NCBI RefSeq assembly: GCF_009184425.1
Contig: NZ_WELG01000002.1
Span: 124,001 to 188,000 of the forward strand
Length of the DNA stretch: 64,000 nucleotides
Direction: 5' to 3'
Origin: Flagellimonas olearia
GTDB taxonomy: Bacteria; Bacteroidota; Bacteroidia; Flavobacteriales; Flavobacteriaceae
The position numbers were made by a program, and so were the translations under genes. Under the pieces are notes generated by a model. The model did not search any database. It was not told the DNA's origin and saw nothing but the letters and a program-made list of their open reading frames with translations. This document shows positions 1 to 8,485 of the stretch, one piece after another. Each line of letters begins with the position of its first letter. Position 1 is the first letter of the stretch.

Positions 1-578
1 AAAATATCTGCAAGTATATCCATCTACCTGTACAGAGTGGCAGCAACCGCATTTTAAAGGAGATGAACCGCCTGCATACCCGGGAGGAATATTTTGAGCT
101 TATTGACAATATTAAAAATATCATCCCCGATTGTGCCATTAGTCAGGATATGATCACCGGTTTCCCAACAGAGACCGAAGCGGACCATCAAGATACCTTG
201 AGCCTCATGGAGTATGTGAAATATGACTTTGGGTTCATGTTTGCCTATTCTGAAAGGCCCGGAACCTTGGCCGAAAGAAAGATGGAGGACGATATTCCTG
301 AAGCCGTCAAGAAAAGACGCCTTACGGAAATCATCGAAATACAACAAAAACACAGTCTGTACCGCACCCAGCAACATGTGGGCAAAATAGAGGAAGTCCT
401 TATTGAAGGGCCCTCCAAAAAATCCGATGCCCACTGGATGGGCCGGAATTCGCAAAATACGGTGGTGGTCTTTCCAAAGGAAAACTATCAGGTGGGTGAG
501 TTTGTGAACGTAAAAATCAATGATTGTACCTCTGCCACTCTCATCGGCGAGGCTTTGGAATACTCAAAGAACAACTAA
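1..578 (+). CDS. miaB: tRNA-2-methylthio-N6-dimethylallyladenosine synthase MiaB, 3' part
   Basis: This is the C-terminal part of the radical-SAM methylthiotransferase that adds a methylthio group to i6A37 of tRNAs. The reading frame is open from base 3, so the true start lies outside the window. The frame first gives KYIHLPVQSGSNRIL, then the M.R.H.R..Y stretch typical of MiaB, followed by the end of the radical-SAM barrel (DMITGFPTET) and a C-terminal TRAM domain (roughly KIEEVLIEGPSKKS to IGEALEY). The 4Fe-4S CxxxCxxC motif would be upstream and cannot be checked. The next gene starts 3 bp downstream, so it is probably co-transcribed. The family call is firm; MiaB rather than another MTTase is supported by the flavobacterial gene order. 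Confidence 0.93.
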   Translation, partial: NICKYIHLPVQSGSNRILKEMNRLHTREEYFELIDNIKNIIPDCAISQDMITGFPTETEADHQDTLSLMEYVKYDFGFMFAYSERPGTLAERKMEDDIPEAVKKRRLTEIIEIQQKHSLYRTQQHVGKIEEVLIEGPSKKSDAHWMGRNSQNTVVVFPKENYQVGEFVNVKINDCTSATLIGEALEYSKNN

Positions 579-581
579 TAT

Positions 582-1853
582 ATGGAGAATGTTCAATCCA
601 TTAAACAACGGTTTGAGCTCATTGGCAATGATGTCAAGCTCAACCGTGCCATAGAAAAGGCCATCCAAGTAGCCCCCACGGACATCTCGGTTTTGGTGAC
701 CGGCGAAAGTGGGGTGGGAAAAGAGGCCATTCCCAAGATCATCCATTCCCTATCGCACCGCAAACACGCCAAATATATTGCCGTAAACTGTGGGGCCATT
801 CCGGAAGGGACCATAGACAGTGAATTGTTTGGCCACGAGAAAGGGGCCTTTACCGGAGCCACCCAGACCCGAAGCGGATATTTTGAGGTAGCCGATGGTG
901 GAACCATTTTCTTGGACGAGGTGGGTGAACTTCCCCTTACCACCCAGGTGCGGTTGCTCCGTGTTTTGGAAAATGGTGAGTTTTTAAAAGTAGGATCTTC
1001 CCAAGTCCAAAAAACGGATGTTAGAATTGTGGCCGCTACCAACATCAATATGTTCGAGGCCATTAAAAAGGAAAAGTTCCGGGAAGACCTTTATTACAGG
1101 TTGAGCACCGTGGAAATTGGTATCCCTCCCCTTCGGGAACGCAGGGACGATATCCATTTGTTGTTCAGGAAGTTTGCTTCGGATTTTGGACAGAAGTACA
1201 AAATGCCCACCATCCGACTGGAGGATGATGCGGTTCAATTATTATTGAAATACCGTTGGCCGGGCAACATTAGGCAATTGCGGAACATAGCGGAACAGAT
1301 TTCGGTGCTTGAGGAAGACAGGAACATTTCTGCGGCAACCTTGAACAGCTATCTGCCCAATTCAACTGGATCCAATCTACCGGCAGTGGTAGGGCAGACC
1401 AAAAAGGAAAGCGACTTCAGCAACGAGCGGGAAATCTTGTACAAGGTCTTGTTCGATATGAAAAGTGACCTCAACGATTTAAAAAAATTGACCTTGGAAC
1501 TGTTGAAGAACGACAATTCCGAAAAGGTACAGGAGGAAAATGAGACCTTGATCCGTAAAATTTACGGAGGCAAGGAAGAAGAGTTTGAGCAGGAAGAAGA
1601 GTCCATGGCCGAGGTACTGCACTTGCCGGAACCCGTAGTGGAAAACCCGGTGGTCGTGTCCCAGCCCCAAGAAGACCGGTACCATTTTGCCGAGGAGATC
1701 CAAGAGGAAGAAACCCTATCTTTACAGGAAAAGGAAATAGAGCTGATCAAAAAATCCTTGGAACGCAATCGAGGAAAACGCAAGGCCGCCGCAACCGAAT
1801 TGGGCATTTCGGAACGGACTTTGTATCGAAAAATAAAACAATACGATCTGTAA
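582..1853 (+). CDS. sigma-54 dependent transcriptional regulator (AAA+ / Fis-type HTH)
   Basis: A 423-aa bacterial enhancer-binding protein that would activate RpoN holoenzyme. The AAA+ domain begins almost at the N-terminus: Walker A GESGVGKE (about residues 41-48), the sigma-54 contact loop GAFTGA (88-93) and Walker B around LDEVGE (111-116). A Fis-type helix-turn-helix closes the protein (RKAAATELGISERTLYRKI). There is no N-terminal receiver, GAF or PAS domain, so activity is probably set by expression or a partner. Between AAA+ and HTH lies a long acidic, Glu-rich linker (about residues 320-375). It sits between miaB and lptE, and its stop overlaps the lptE start as TAATG, which suggests translational coupling. 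A candidate sigma-54 promoter lies about 1.9 kb downstream, before groES. Confidence 0.93.
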   Translation: MENVQSIKQRFELIGNDVKLNRAIEKAIQVAPTDISVLVTGESGVGKEAIPKIIHSLSHRKHAKYIAVNCGAIPEGTIDSELFGHEKGAFTGATQTRSGYFEVADGGTIFLDEVGELPLTTQVRLLRVLENGEFLKVGSSQVQKTDVRIVAATNINMFEAIKKEKFREDLYYRLSTVEIGIPPLRERRDDIHLLFRKFASDFGQKYKMPTIRLEDDAVQLLLKYRWPGNIRQLRNIAEQISVLEEDRNISAATLNSYLPNSTGSNLPAVVGQTKKESDFSNEREILYKVLFDMKSDLNDLKKLTLELLKNDNSEKVQEENETLIRKIYGGKEEEFEQEEESMAEVLHLPEPVVENPVVVSQPQEDRYHFAEEIQEEETLSLQEKEIELIKKSLERNRGKRKAAATELGISERTLYRKIKQYDL

Positions 1854-2380
1854 TGGGATTTATGAAAAAAAATGGTTTTAAAGTTGGGCTTTTAGGGTTG
1901 ATCATCAGCTTTTATAGTTGTGGGGCCTATAATTTTTCAGGAGCGGATATAGGAACGGCCACCAGTTTTCAAGTCAATTTTTTCCAGAATTATGCCGACC
2001 AAAGCCCTGGTTCTACCATTGTGCCCGGTTTGGATCGCGATTTTACCTTGGCTCTACAGGACATGATCAACAACCTCACAAGTCTATCGCTCACGGGAAG
2101 CAATGGAGATTTATTATACGAAGGTGAAATTGTGGAATACAAGGTCATTCCCATGACGGCAACCTCGGACCAAAGAACGGCTCAAAACCGATTGACCATG
2201 AGCGTGAATGTTCGGTTTTACAATACCACAAAGGATGACTCAGATTTTGAACGACGATTTTCCTTTTTCTATGATTTTGATGCAGCGGCTTCTTTGACGT
2301 CAATCCAAGCAGCAGCGCACGAGGAAATTTTTGAACGCCTTACCCAGGACATTTTCAACGCGTCCTTAGGAAATTGGTAA
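1853..2380 (+). CDS. lptE: LptE-like LPS assembly lipoprotein
   Basis: A 175-aa protein with a signal peptide and lipobox-like end (ISFYSC, Cys about residue 24), so probably an outer-membrane lipoprotein. Sequence style and position right after the sigma-54 regulator match the Bacteroidota LptE family, the partner of LptD in inserting lipopolysaccharide into the outer membrane. The mature part begins CGAYNFSGADIG and is rich in polar and beta-prone residues. The ATG at 1853 overlaps the upstream stop; an in-frame ATG at 1862 (MKKNGF) is an equally good start and gives a cleaner signal peptide. The stop overlaps the next gene's ATG. The LptE call rests partly on conserved gene order. Confidence 0.8.
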   Translation: MGFMKKNGFKVGLLGLIISFYSCGAYNFSGADIGTATSFQVNFFQNYADQSPGSTIVPGLDRDFTLALQDMINNLTSLSLTGSNGDLLYEGEIVEYKVIPMTATSDQRTAQNRLTMSVNVRFYNTTKDDSDFERRFSFFYDFDAAASLTSIQAAAHEEIFERLTQDIFNASLGNW

Positions 2381-3282
2381 TGACTATGAACGTATCGGAT
2401 TTTATACATATTCTTCAAAAATCGAACACGATCCTGTCCCCAAAGCAGACCAGGGAGCTGGAAGACATTATTGAGGAGTATCCCTATTTTCAAGCCGCAC
2501 GGGCACTGCACTTGAAGGGGCTTAAAAATCTGGACAGCTACAAATACAATGGGGCCCTAAAAGTGGCCGCGGCCCATACGGCGGACCGTGAGGTGTTGTT
2601 CGATTACATTACATCCCAAGAATTTGTACAGAACAATATTGCCGACACCATTGCCGGAAGAGGAAGTAAACTGGAAGATCAAAATGCCGTTTCAGAGGAA
2701 ATTGAACCCAGTGAGACCGTAAAAGCCATGCTGGTGGATGCCGAAGAAGTGGCTTTGCCCCAAAACCTTCAGGATGCCGAACAAATATTGAATCCGGCCC
2801 TGTTCAAATCCAAAACCCCCGAAGATTCCGTTTCAGAGGAAAACAAAGAGGAAGAACCCACTCCAGAAGCCGAACTGCAATTGGGCAAGCCCATTCCCTT
2901 TACCAAAAAAGAAAAGCATTCCTTTACCGAATGGCTCAAACTCACTTCCAAACATGAAGCGGAGGAGCCCCAAGAGACACAGGAGGTCATGGAGGAGTTG
3001 GAGAAAAAGAAAAAATTTGAGCTCTTGGACAAGTTTATCGAAAACAATCCCAAAATTGTCCCTACAGAAAATGCCAATGCCAAGGTGAACATCAAGGAGT
3101 CCACCAAGTTCGATAAAAACGAGCTTATGACAGAGACCTTGGCCAAGGTCTATCTGGAACAAAAGAAGTACAAAAAGGCCATTCAGTCCTTTAAAATATT
3201 GAGTTTGAAATATCCAGAAAAAAGTGGTTTCTTTGCAGACCAAATTCGGGCGGTGAAGAAGCTGCAGAAAGAAAAAGAATAA
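2380..3282 (+). CDS. TPR-like cytoplasmic protein of unknown function
   Basis: About 300 aa with no signal peptide or membrane segment. The N-terminal 90 residues are helical (LEDIIEEYPYFQAARALHLKGLK resembles a TPR-type pair), the middle is a long acidic low-complexity stretch, and the C-terminus carries one clear TPR-like helix pair (ETLAKVYLEQKKYKKAIQSF). I take the ATG at 2380, which overlaps the lptE stop, rather than the TTG at 2374 in the same frame. It lies between lptE and secG, only 6 bp before secG, a placement shared by an uncharacterised family in flavobacteria. The function is unknown; a scaffold or adaptor role is only a guess from the TPR. Confidence 0.8.
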   Translation: MTMNVSDFIHILQKSNTILSPKQTRELEDIIEEYPYFQAARALHLKGLKNLDSYKYNGALKVAAAHTADREVLFDYITSQEFVQNNIADTIAGRGSKLEDQNAVSEEIEPSETVKAMLVDAEEVALPQNLQDAEQILNPALFKSKTPEDSVSEENKEEEPTPEAELQLGKPIPFTKKEKHSFTEWLKLTSKHEAEEPQETQEVMEELEKKKKFELLDKFIENNPKIVPTENANAKVNIKESTKFDKNELMTETLAKVYLEQKKYKKAIQSFKILSLKYPEKSGFFADQIRAVKKLQKEKE

Positions 3283-3288
3283 TATACA

Positions 3289-3657
3289 ATGAGCACGTTT
3301 TCCATTTTTTTGATATTGATCATTATCGTGTGCCTTTTGTTGGTCTTGGTCATCATGGTCCAAAACCCTAAAGGTGGTGGGTTGTCCTCCTCTTTTGGAG
3401 GTGGCGGAAACCAAGTTGTTGGTGGTGTAAAAAAGACAGGGGACTTTTTGGATAAAAGTACTTGGACTTTGGCCACTTTGTTGATTGTTTTGATTTTGCT
3501 TTCCAACGTTTCCCTAAAGGGAAGCTACAGCCAAGCAGATTCCAAATTATTGCAAGGTGATGGTACGGAAACAGCTGTTCCGGAAGCGCTTCCTGAAGAA
3601 GTTCCAGAGCAGGTTCCTGCGGCAGATACCACAAATCCCGCTGACACGATCAACTAA
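3289..3657 (+). CDS. secG: preprotein translocase subunit SecG
   Basis: A 122-aa inner-membrane protein, the small accessory subunit of SecYEG that aids SecA-driven export. Two membrane helices are visible (about residues 4-24 and 55-73) separated by the conserved SecG loop: VQNPKGGGLSSSFGGGG followed by GGVKKTGDFLDKSTW. The tail (about 35 residues) is acidic and Pro/Glu-rich, and longer than in E. coli, as is common in Bacteroidota. It is the last gene before a strong rho-independent terminator at 3678, so it closes the miaB-lptE transcription unit. Confidence 0.95.
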   Translation: MSTFSIFLILIIIVCLLLVLVIMVQNPKGGGLSSSFGGGGNQVVGGVKKTGDFLDKSTWTLATLLIVLILLSNVSLKGSYSQADSKLLQGDGTETAVPEALPEEVPEQVPAADTTNPADTIN

Positions 3658-3677
3658 GAACAATGACAACAGATACA

Positions 3678-3712
3678 AAAATGCCAGCTTGAATGACAAG
3701 CTGGCATTTTTG
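3678..3712 (+). terminator. rho-independent terminator after secG
   Basis: A 13-15 bp stem (ATGCCAGCTTG / CAAGCTGGCAT plus A/T pairs) with a 5-nt AATGA loop is followed by a T-rich run. It separates the secG unit from groESL. Flanking A and T runs make it potentially bidirectional. Confidence 0.88.
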
Positions 3713-3738
3713 TTTTCCATAATGTCAGTTTTTGGGCA

Positions 3739-3755
3739 ATGGCATAATTTCTGCC
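3739..3755 (+). promoter_or_regulatory. candidate sigma-54 (RpoN) promoter of groESL
   Basis: TGGCATAATTTCTGCC starts at 3740. It has GG and GC exactly 10 bp apart (3741-3742 and 3753-3754), matching the -24/-12 architecture TGGCAC-N5-TTGC with changes at two positions. Transcription would start about 3766, leaving a leader of about 35 nt before groES. I saw neither a CIRCE element nor a TAnnTTTG box between the secG terminator and groES. A sigma-54 activator gene lies in the same window. This is a motif match only. Confidence 0.5.
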
Positions 3756-3801
3756 CCAATATTTCGAGAATTTTAAAAACAAATACCTAAAAAGTAAAAA
3801 T

Positions 3802-4080
3802 ATGGCTAAAGTAAGCATCAAACCATTGGCGGATCGGGTCTTGATCGAGCCTCTTCAGGCTGAGACCAAAACTGCCTCCGGTATCATCATCCCGGACAAT
3901 GCAAAGGAAAAACCCCAAAAAGGCAATGTAGTTGCCGTTGGACCTGGTACCAAGGATGAAAAAGTGACCGTAAAGGTTGGAGATACCGTACTCTATGGAA
4001 AATATGCCGGAACCGAACTTAAATTGGACGGAACGGATTATTTGATCATGCGCGAGAGTGATATTTTGGCAATTGTTTAA
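3802..4080 (+). CDS. groES: co-chaperonin GroES
   Basis: A 92-aa protein, the usual length, forming the heptameric lid of the GroEL folding chamber. Recognisable features are the N-terminal strand [16 protein letters not shown], the mobile loop [18 protein letters not shown] that contacts GroEL, and the C-terminal [12 protein letters not shown]. It is followed 21 bp later by groEL, the classical two-gene operon. The candidate promoter upstream resembles sigma-54 sites. Confidence 0.98.
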   Translation: MAKVSIKPLADRVLIEPLQAETKTASGIIIPDNAKEKPQKGNVVAVGPGTKDEKVTVKVGDTVLYGKYAGTELKLDGTDYLIMRESDILAIV

Positions 4081-4095
4081 TTAAAAATCAACTAA

Positions 4096-5733
<1,638 letters not shown>

Positions 5734-5757
5734 TATCCTTTCGGGATTTAAAATAGG

Positions 5758-5790
5758 AACGCCCTGATGAAAATCAGGGCGTTTTCTTTT
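5758..5790 (+). terminator. rho-independent terminator after groEL
   Basis: An 11-bp stem AACGCCCTGAT / ATCAGGGCGTT with a GAAA loop is followed by TTTTCTTTTTTT. It ends the groESL operon. Confidence 0.92.
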
Positions 5791-5826
5791 TTTCAGTTAT
5801 GGCCCTTTGGGCCAAAAAACCACAAG

Positions 5827-5922
5827 TTACTTCTTCTTACCAGTAGCTTGGGTAGTCTTCTTGGCATTGCTTTTTACAGCTTTGGCAGGAGATGACTTTC
5901 CAGTTGACTTCGCTTGTTTCAT
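5827..5922 (-). CDS. 31-aa Lys-rich basic peptide (histone H1-like composition)
   Basis: A short reverse-strand ORF encoding 31 aa, starting MKQAKSTGKSSPAKAV and ending TQATGKKK. Ten of 31 residues are Lys, there is no acidic residue, and Ala, Ser, Thr, Gly and Pro fill the rest, the composition of H1-tail or histone-like peptides that bind nucleic acid. No aromatic residue and no membrane segment are present. It lies alone between the groEL terminator and the 3' end of the copper operon; a weak inverted repeat at 5937-5964 lies just before its start. Being short, it could be a chance ORF, but the strongly biased composition argues that it is translated. DNA or RNA binding is inference. Confidence 0.5.
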   Translation of the reverse strand: MKQAKSTGKSSPAKAVKSNAKKTTQATGKKK

Positions 5923-5936
5923 GAGTCAATAAATTA

Positions 5937-5964
5937 AAAACTGAAGTAAATGTATATCAGTTTT
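5937..5964 (-). terminator. weak hairpin, possible terminator of the copper operon
   Basis: A perfect 8-bp inverted repeat AAAACTGA / TCAGTTTT with a 12-nt loop. On the minus strand, after cusB, it is followed by TTTTTAATTT, so it could be a weak terminator. The stem is AT-rich, and it could equally be part of the leader of the 31-aa ORF. Confidence 0.35.
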
Positions 5965-6033
5965 CAATTCAATGATTTTTATTGGCTAAATATTAACTAA
6001 ACTGGAAATAAAATATTTTTTATAGTTTGATTA

Positions 6034-7770
6034 TCAGTTTATTACACCCACTACACTTCCGCATTTCAACATGGCTTCACCGTAATAGGGATTTTTGATT
6101 TCGGCATCTAAACTCAGCCAATTTGCCCCGTTGTTTTGATTGGCCATGGGACATTGTTGTACATATAGTTTTACATTCAACCCTTGCATTTGTTGCCCAA
6201 CTTGAATCATATTTTGGGAAAGAAGAACAAATTCATCCCGTTGACCTTCCAAATCTCTTTTTGAAGCCATATCCTTAAATTGTATGGCCAATTGTGACAT
6301 ATGGCTCTTCCCCATACCATCCATTGGCAAGCCCGAAATGGTTGAGGCCATGCCCGCTCCTTTCTGGGCAAGTTTCTGGGTCTGCACCGGATCCGAAGCA
6401 ACCAGAGCATCTTTTAACTCTAAATATACCTCTAGCAAATCTCCAAACGTATTTTGTGCCTCTTCGGAAAACTCCATTTTCATACCACCTCCCATGCTTG
6501 AATGATGATCTTGGTTCATTCCCATAGTTTTTCCCTCTTGGTTCATCATGGATTTTTTCCCTTGGAGCTGTGCAGCCGCATCCACGGTGAAGGCTCCCTT
6601 GACGACAACCTCCTCCCCTGAACTCAATCCAGCAGCTATCACATAATTGCCATTGACCAAATTTCCCAAGGTCACTTCGCGCATCTCAAAAATCCCTTCT
6701 TCGGAATTTGGCTTTATATAAACCACCGAACGTTCTCCGGTCCAAAGAACCGCGCTTTCCGGAACGGTAAGGGCTTCCGTTTTGGTATTATTCTCCAATT
6801 GGATTTCGGCCGTAACAAACATCCCTGGCTTCAGCAACCCTTTTCTGTTATCCAAATTCGCACGCACCTCAAGGGTCCTGGTGGAACTGTTCAACAAGGG
6901 ATCCACAAAGGAAATCTTCGCATTAAAAGCTTCATTGGGGTACGACTTTGTCCGCACCGCAAGGCTTTGTCCTTTCTTAAGAAGTGACAATTGGTTCTCG
7001 TAGGCATCGAAAACGGCCCAAACCGAATTTAAGTTGGCCACTTTCACCAAAGGTGAGCCGGTGCTTACATAATCCCCTTCTTCGACCATGATTTCCGAAA
7101 CCACTCCCGAAACATTGGCATATACCGGGAAATTTTCACGAACCTTTCCTGAGTTTTCAATTTCATTGATTTGATTTTCAGAAAGTTTCCAAAAGGCAAG
7201 CTTGTTTCGAACCGCGGCATAAAGCGCCGGTTGGGAAGCCTTCAAATTGGCCGCCGTAATCAATTCTTGTTGTGCAGCGACCAGCTCGGGAGAGTAAATA
7301 GTGGCCAGTTGTTGCCCCTTTCTCACCTCTTCGCCTTCAAAATTGATGTTGAGCCTTTCCATCCTCCCATTGAAGTAGGCAGATTGCACGGCATCCGCTT
7401 CTTGGTTGATAGCCACTTTTCCAGAGAGTTTCACACTGCCTTCCCCTGTCATCCCAGCCCCCACGGTCACGGTTTCCACACCAGCGAGCGCCATGGCATT
7501 ATTGGACATTCTTATCTGTCCCATGGCGAGACCTTCACCTGAAGAGCTTGCCGGAATCAAATCCATACCACAGATAGGACAATCGCCAGGTTCCGGCTGC
7601 ATGATCTGGGGATGCATGGAACAGGTCCACATTTGACCGGATGTCATTTCCTCGCTATGATCATGTCCATCGGCAGAACCTTCATCGCTAGCGTTTGAAC
7701 CAAAAATCAGATATCCTAAAAGAAGTCCAACCACGGCTGCAACTGCAACAAATACACTATTCTTTTTCAT
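6034..7770 (-). CDS. cusB: CusB-type efflux RND periplasmic adaptor with heavy-metal-binding domain and DUF3347-like tail
   Basis: A 578-aa membrane-fusion protein linking the CusA pump to a CusC/TolC channel for Cu(I)/Ag(I) export. It starts at MKKNSVFVAVAAVVG (7770), giving a single N-terminal anchor; the upstream in-frame extension overlaps the preceding gene and is not used. Next comes a His-rich stretch, then a heavy-metal-binding domain (WTCSMHPQIMQPEPGDCPICGM), the barrel-sandwich/hairpin/beta-barrel HlyD core, a Met/His-rich linker (MGMNQDHHSSMGGGMKM), and a DUF3347-like helical C-terminal domain ending in a second metal-ligand region (QQCPMAN). It is longer than E. coli CusB (about 400 aa) because of these extra domains. 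It is the last gene of the operon, 1 bp after the PepSY gene. Confidence 0.93.
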   Translation of the reverse strand: MKKNSVFVAVAAVVGLLLGYLIFGSNASDEGSADGHDHSEEMTSGQMWTCSMHPQIMQPEPGDCPICGMDLIPASSSGEGLAMGQIRMSNNAMALAGVETVTVGAGMTGEGSVKLSGKVAINQEADAVQSAYFNGRMERLNINFEGEEVRKGQQLATIYSPELVAAQQELITAANLKASQPALYAAVRNKLAFWKLSENQINEIENSGKVRENFPVYANVSGVVSEIMVEEGDYVSTGSPLVKVANLNSVWAVFDAYENQLSLLKKGQSLAVRTKSYPNEAFNAKISFVDPLLNSSTRTLEVRANLDNRKGLLKPGMFVTAEIQLENNTKTEALTVPESAVLWTGERSVVYIKPNSEEGIFEMREVTLGNLVNGNYVIAAGLSSGEEVVVKGAFTVDAAAQLQGKKSMMNQEGKTMGMNQDHHSSMGGGMKMEFSEEAQNTFGDLLEVYLELKDALVASDPVQTQKLAQKGAGMASTISGLPMDGMGKSHMSQLAIQFKDMASKRDLEGQRDEFVLLSQNMIQVGQQMQGLNVKLYVQQCPMANQNNGANWLSLDAEIKNPYYGEAMLKCGSVVGVIN

Positions 7771-7771
7771 G

Positions 7772-8482
7772 CTATTTATTTTTTTGTTTAACCACTTTTC
7801 GAACGGATGGGGAAGACGTGAACCAAAGTAAGAAACCACTCAATACCGTAATCAGTCCCAATAAAGAAAACCCCCTGAGCAACAGGGTATTAAAATCATC
7901 CCGACCTTGATAGTCCATGGTATGTGTCATCCATAAAAAATCAAACCAACGCCAATCCCTGTGCCGTACCGTTTGAAATGCCCCATTGTTGAGGGCCACA
8001 TAAGCCTTTAATTCTTCAGAAGTCCCATACGAAATTTCATAAGCGGGCAAGGGTCTTCCTCGATACTCATGATGCGGCCCCACTTCATTGATCTGGACAA
8101 TGGAACTGACCTTAAGGTCAGGGCGCATATGATCGGCCGCCACTTGTAAGGCCTCTTCTTCACTTACACTTTTCTTTTGTTCCCCGGTTTTGGCATTGAA
8201 CAACTGTGCCCCATTGATCCAATAATAGGGTTGACCAGCAATCTCCAAAAGCTCCATGGATGCAATCCCGTTGACACCGTTTAGGCTATCCGTTCCCAAA
8301 AGATTGGAAAAAGATGTGATCTTGGGCGGCATTTGTTTGAAATGATCTCCATGGATTTCATCAATATCCGTCCAACTGAAATACATCCCACTGATCGTCC
8401 ACATGAGGAATTGGATCCCCAAAAAGATACCCAAGTACCTGTGGGTCTTTCGAATTTTGATTGCTGTTTGTCGTTTTACCAT
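7772..8482 (-). CDS. PepSY domain membrane protein
   Basis: A 236-aa inner-membrane protein with an N-terminal helix (about residues 17-37, RYLGIFLGIQFLMWTISGMYFSW) and a C-terminal helix (about 205-223). The extracytoplasmic part between them contains PepSY-like segments (EEEALQVAADHM and AYEISYGTSEELKAYVALNNG). The layout resembles PepSY-TM proteins found with metal transport and reductase genes. It lies 3 bp after copA and 1 bp before cusB on the minus strand, so it is certainly co-transcribed. A role in membrane metal handling is inferred from context only. Confidence 0.85.
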   Translation of the reverse strand: MVKRQTAIKIRKTHRYLGIFLGIQFLMWTISGMYFSWTDIDEIHGDHFKQMPPKITSFSNLLGTDSLNGVNGIASMELLEIAGQPYYWINGAQLFNAKTGEQKKSVSEEEALQVAADHMRPDLKVSSIVQINEVGPHHEYRGRPLPAYEISYGTSEELKAYVALNNGAFQTVRHRDWRWFDFLWMTHTMDYQGRDDFNTLLLRGFSLLGLITVLSGFLLWFTSSPSVRKVVKQKNK

Positions 8483-8485
8483 TAT

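Noticed and set aside
593-1063. 156-aa reverse-strand frame opposite the sigma-54 regulator
   Set aside because: Mirrors the AAA+ coding frame; no independent support.
3713-3801. CIRCE / HrcA operator before groES
   Set aside because: The TTAGCACTC-N9-GAGTGCTAA inverted repeat is not present in this spacer.
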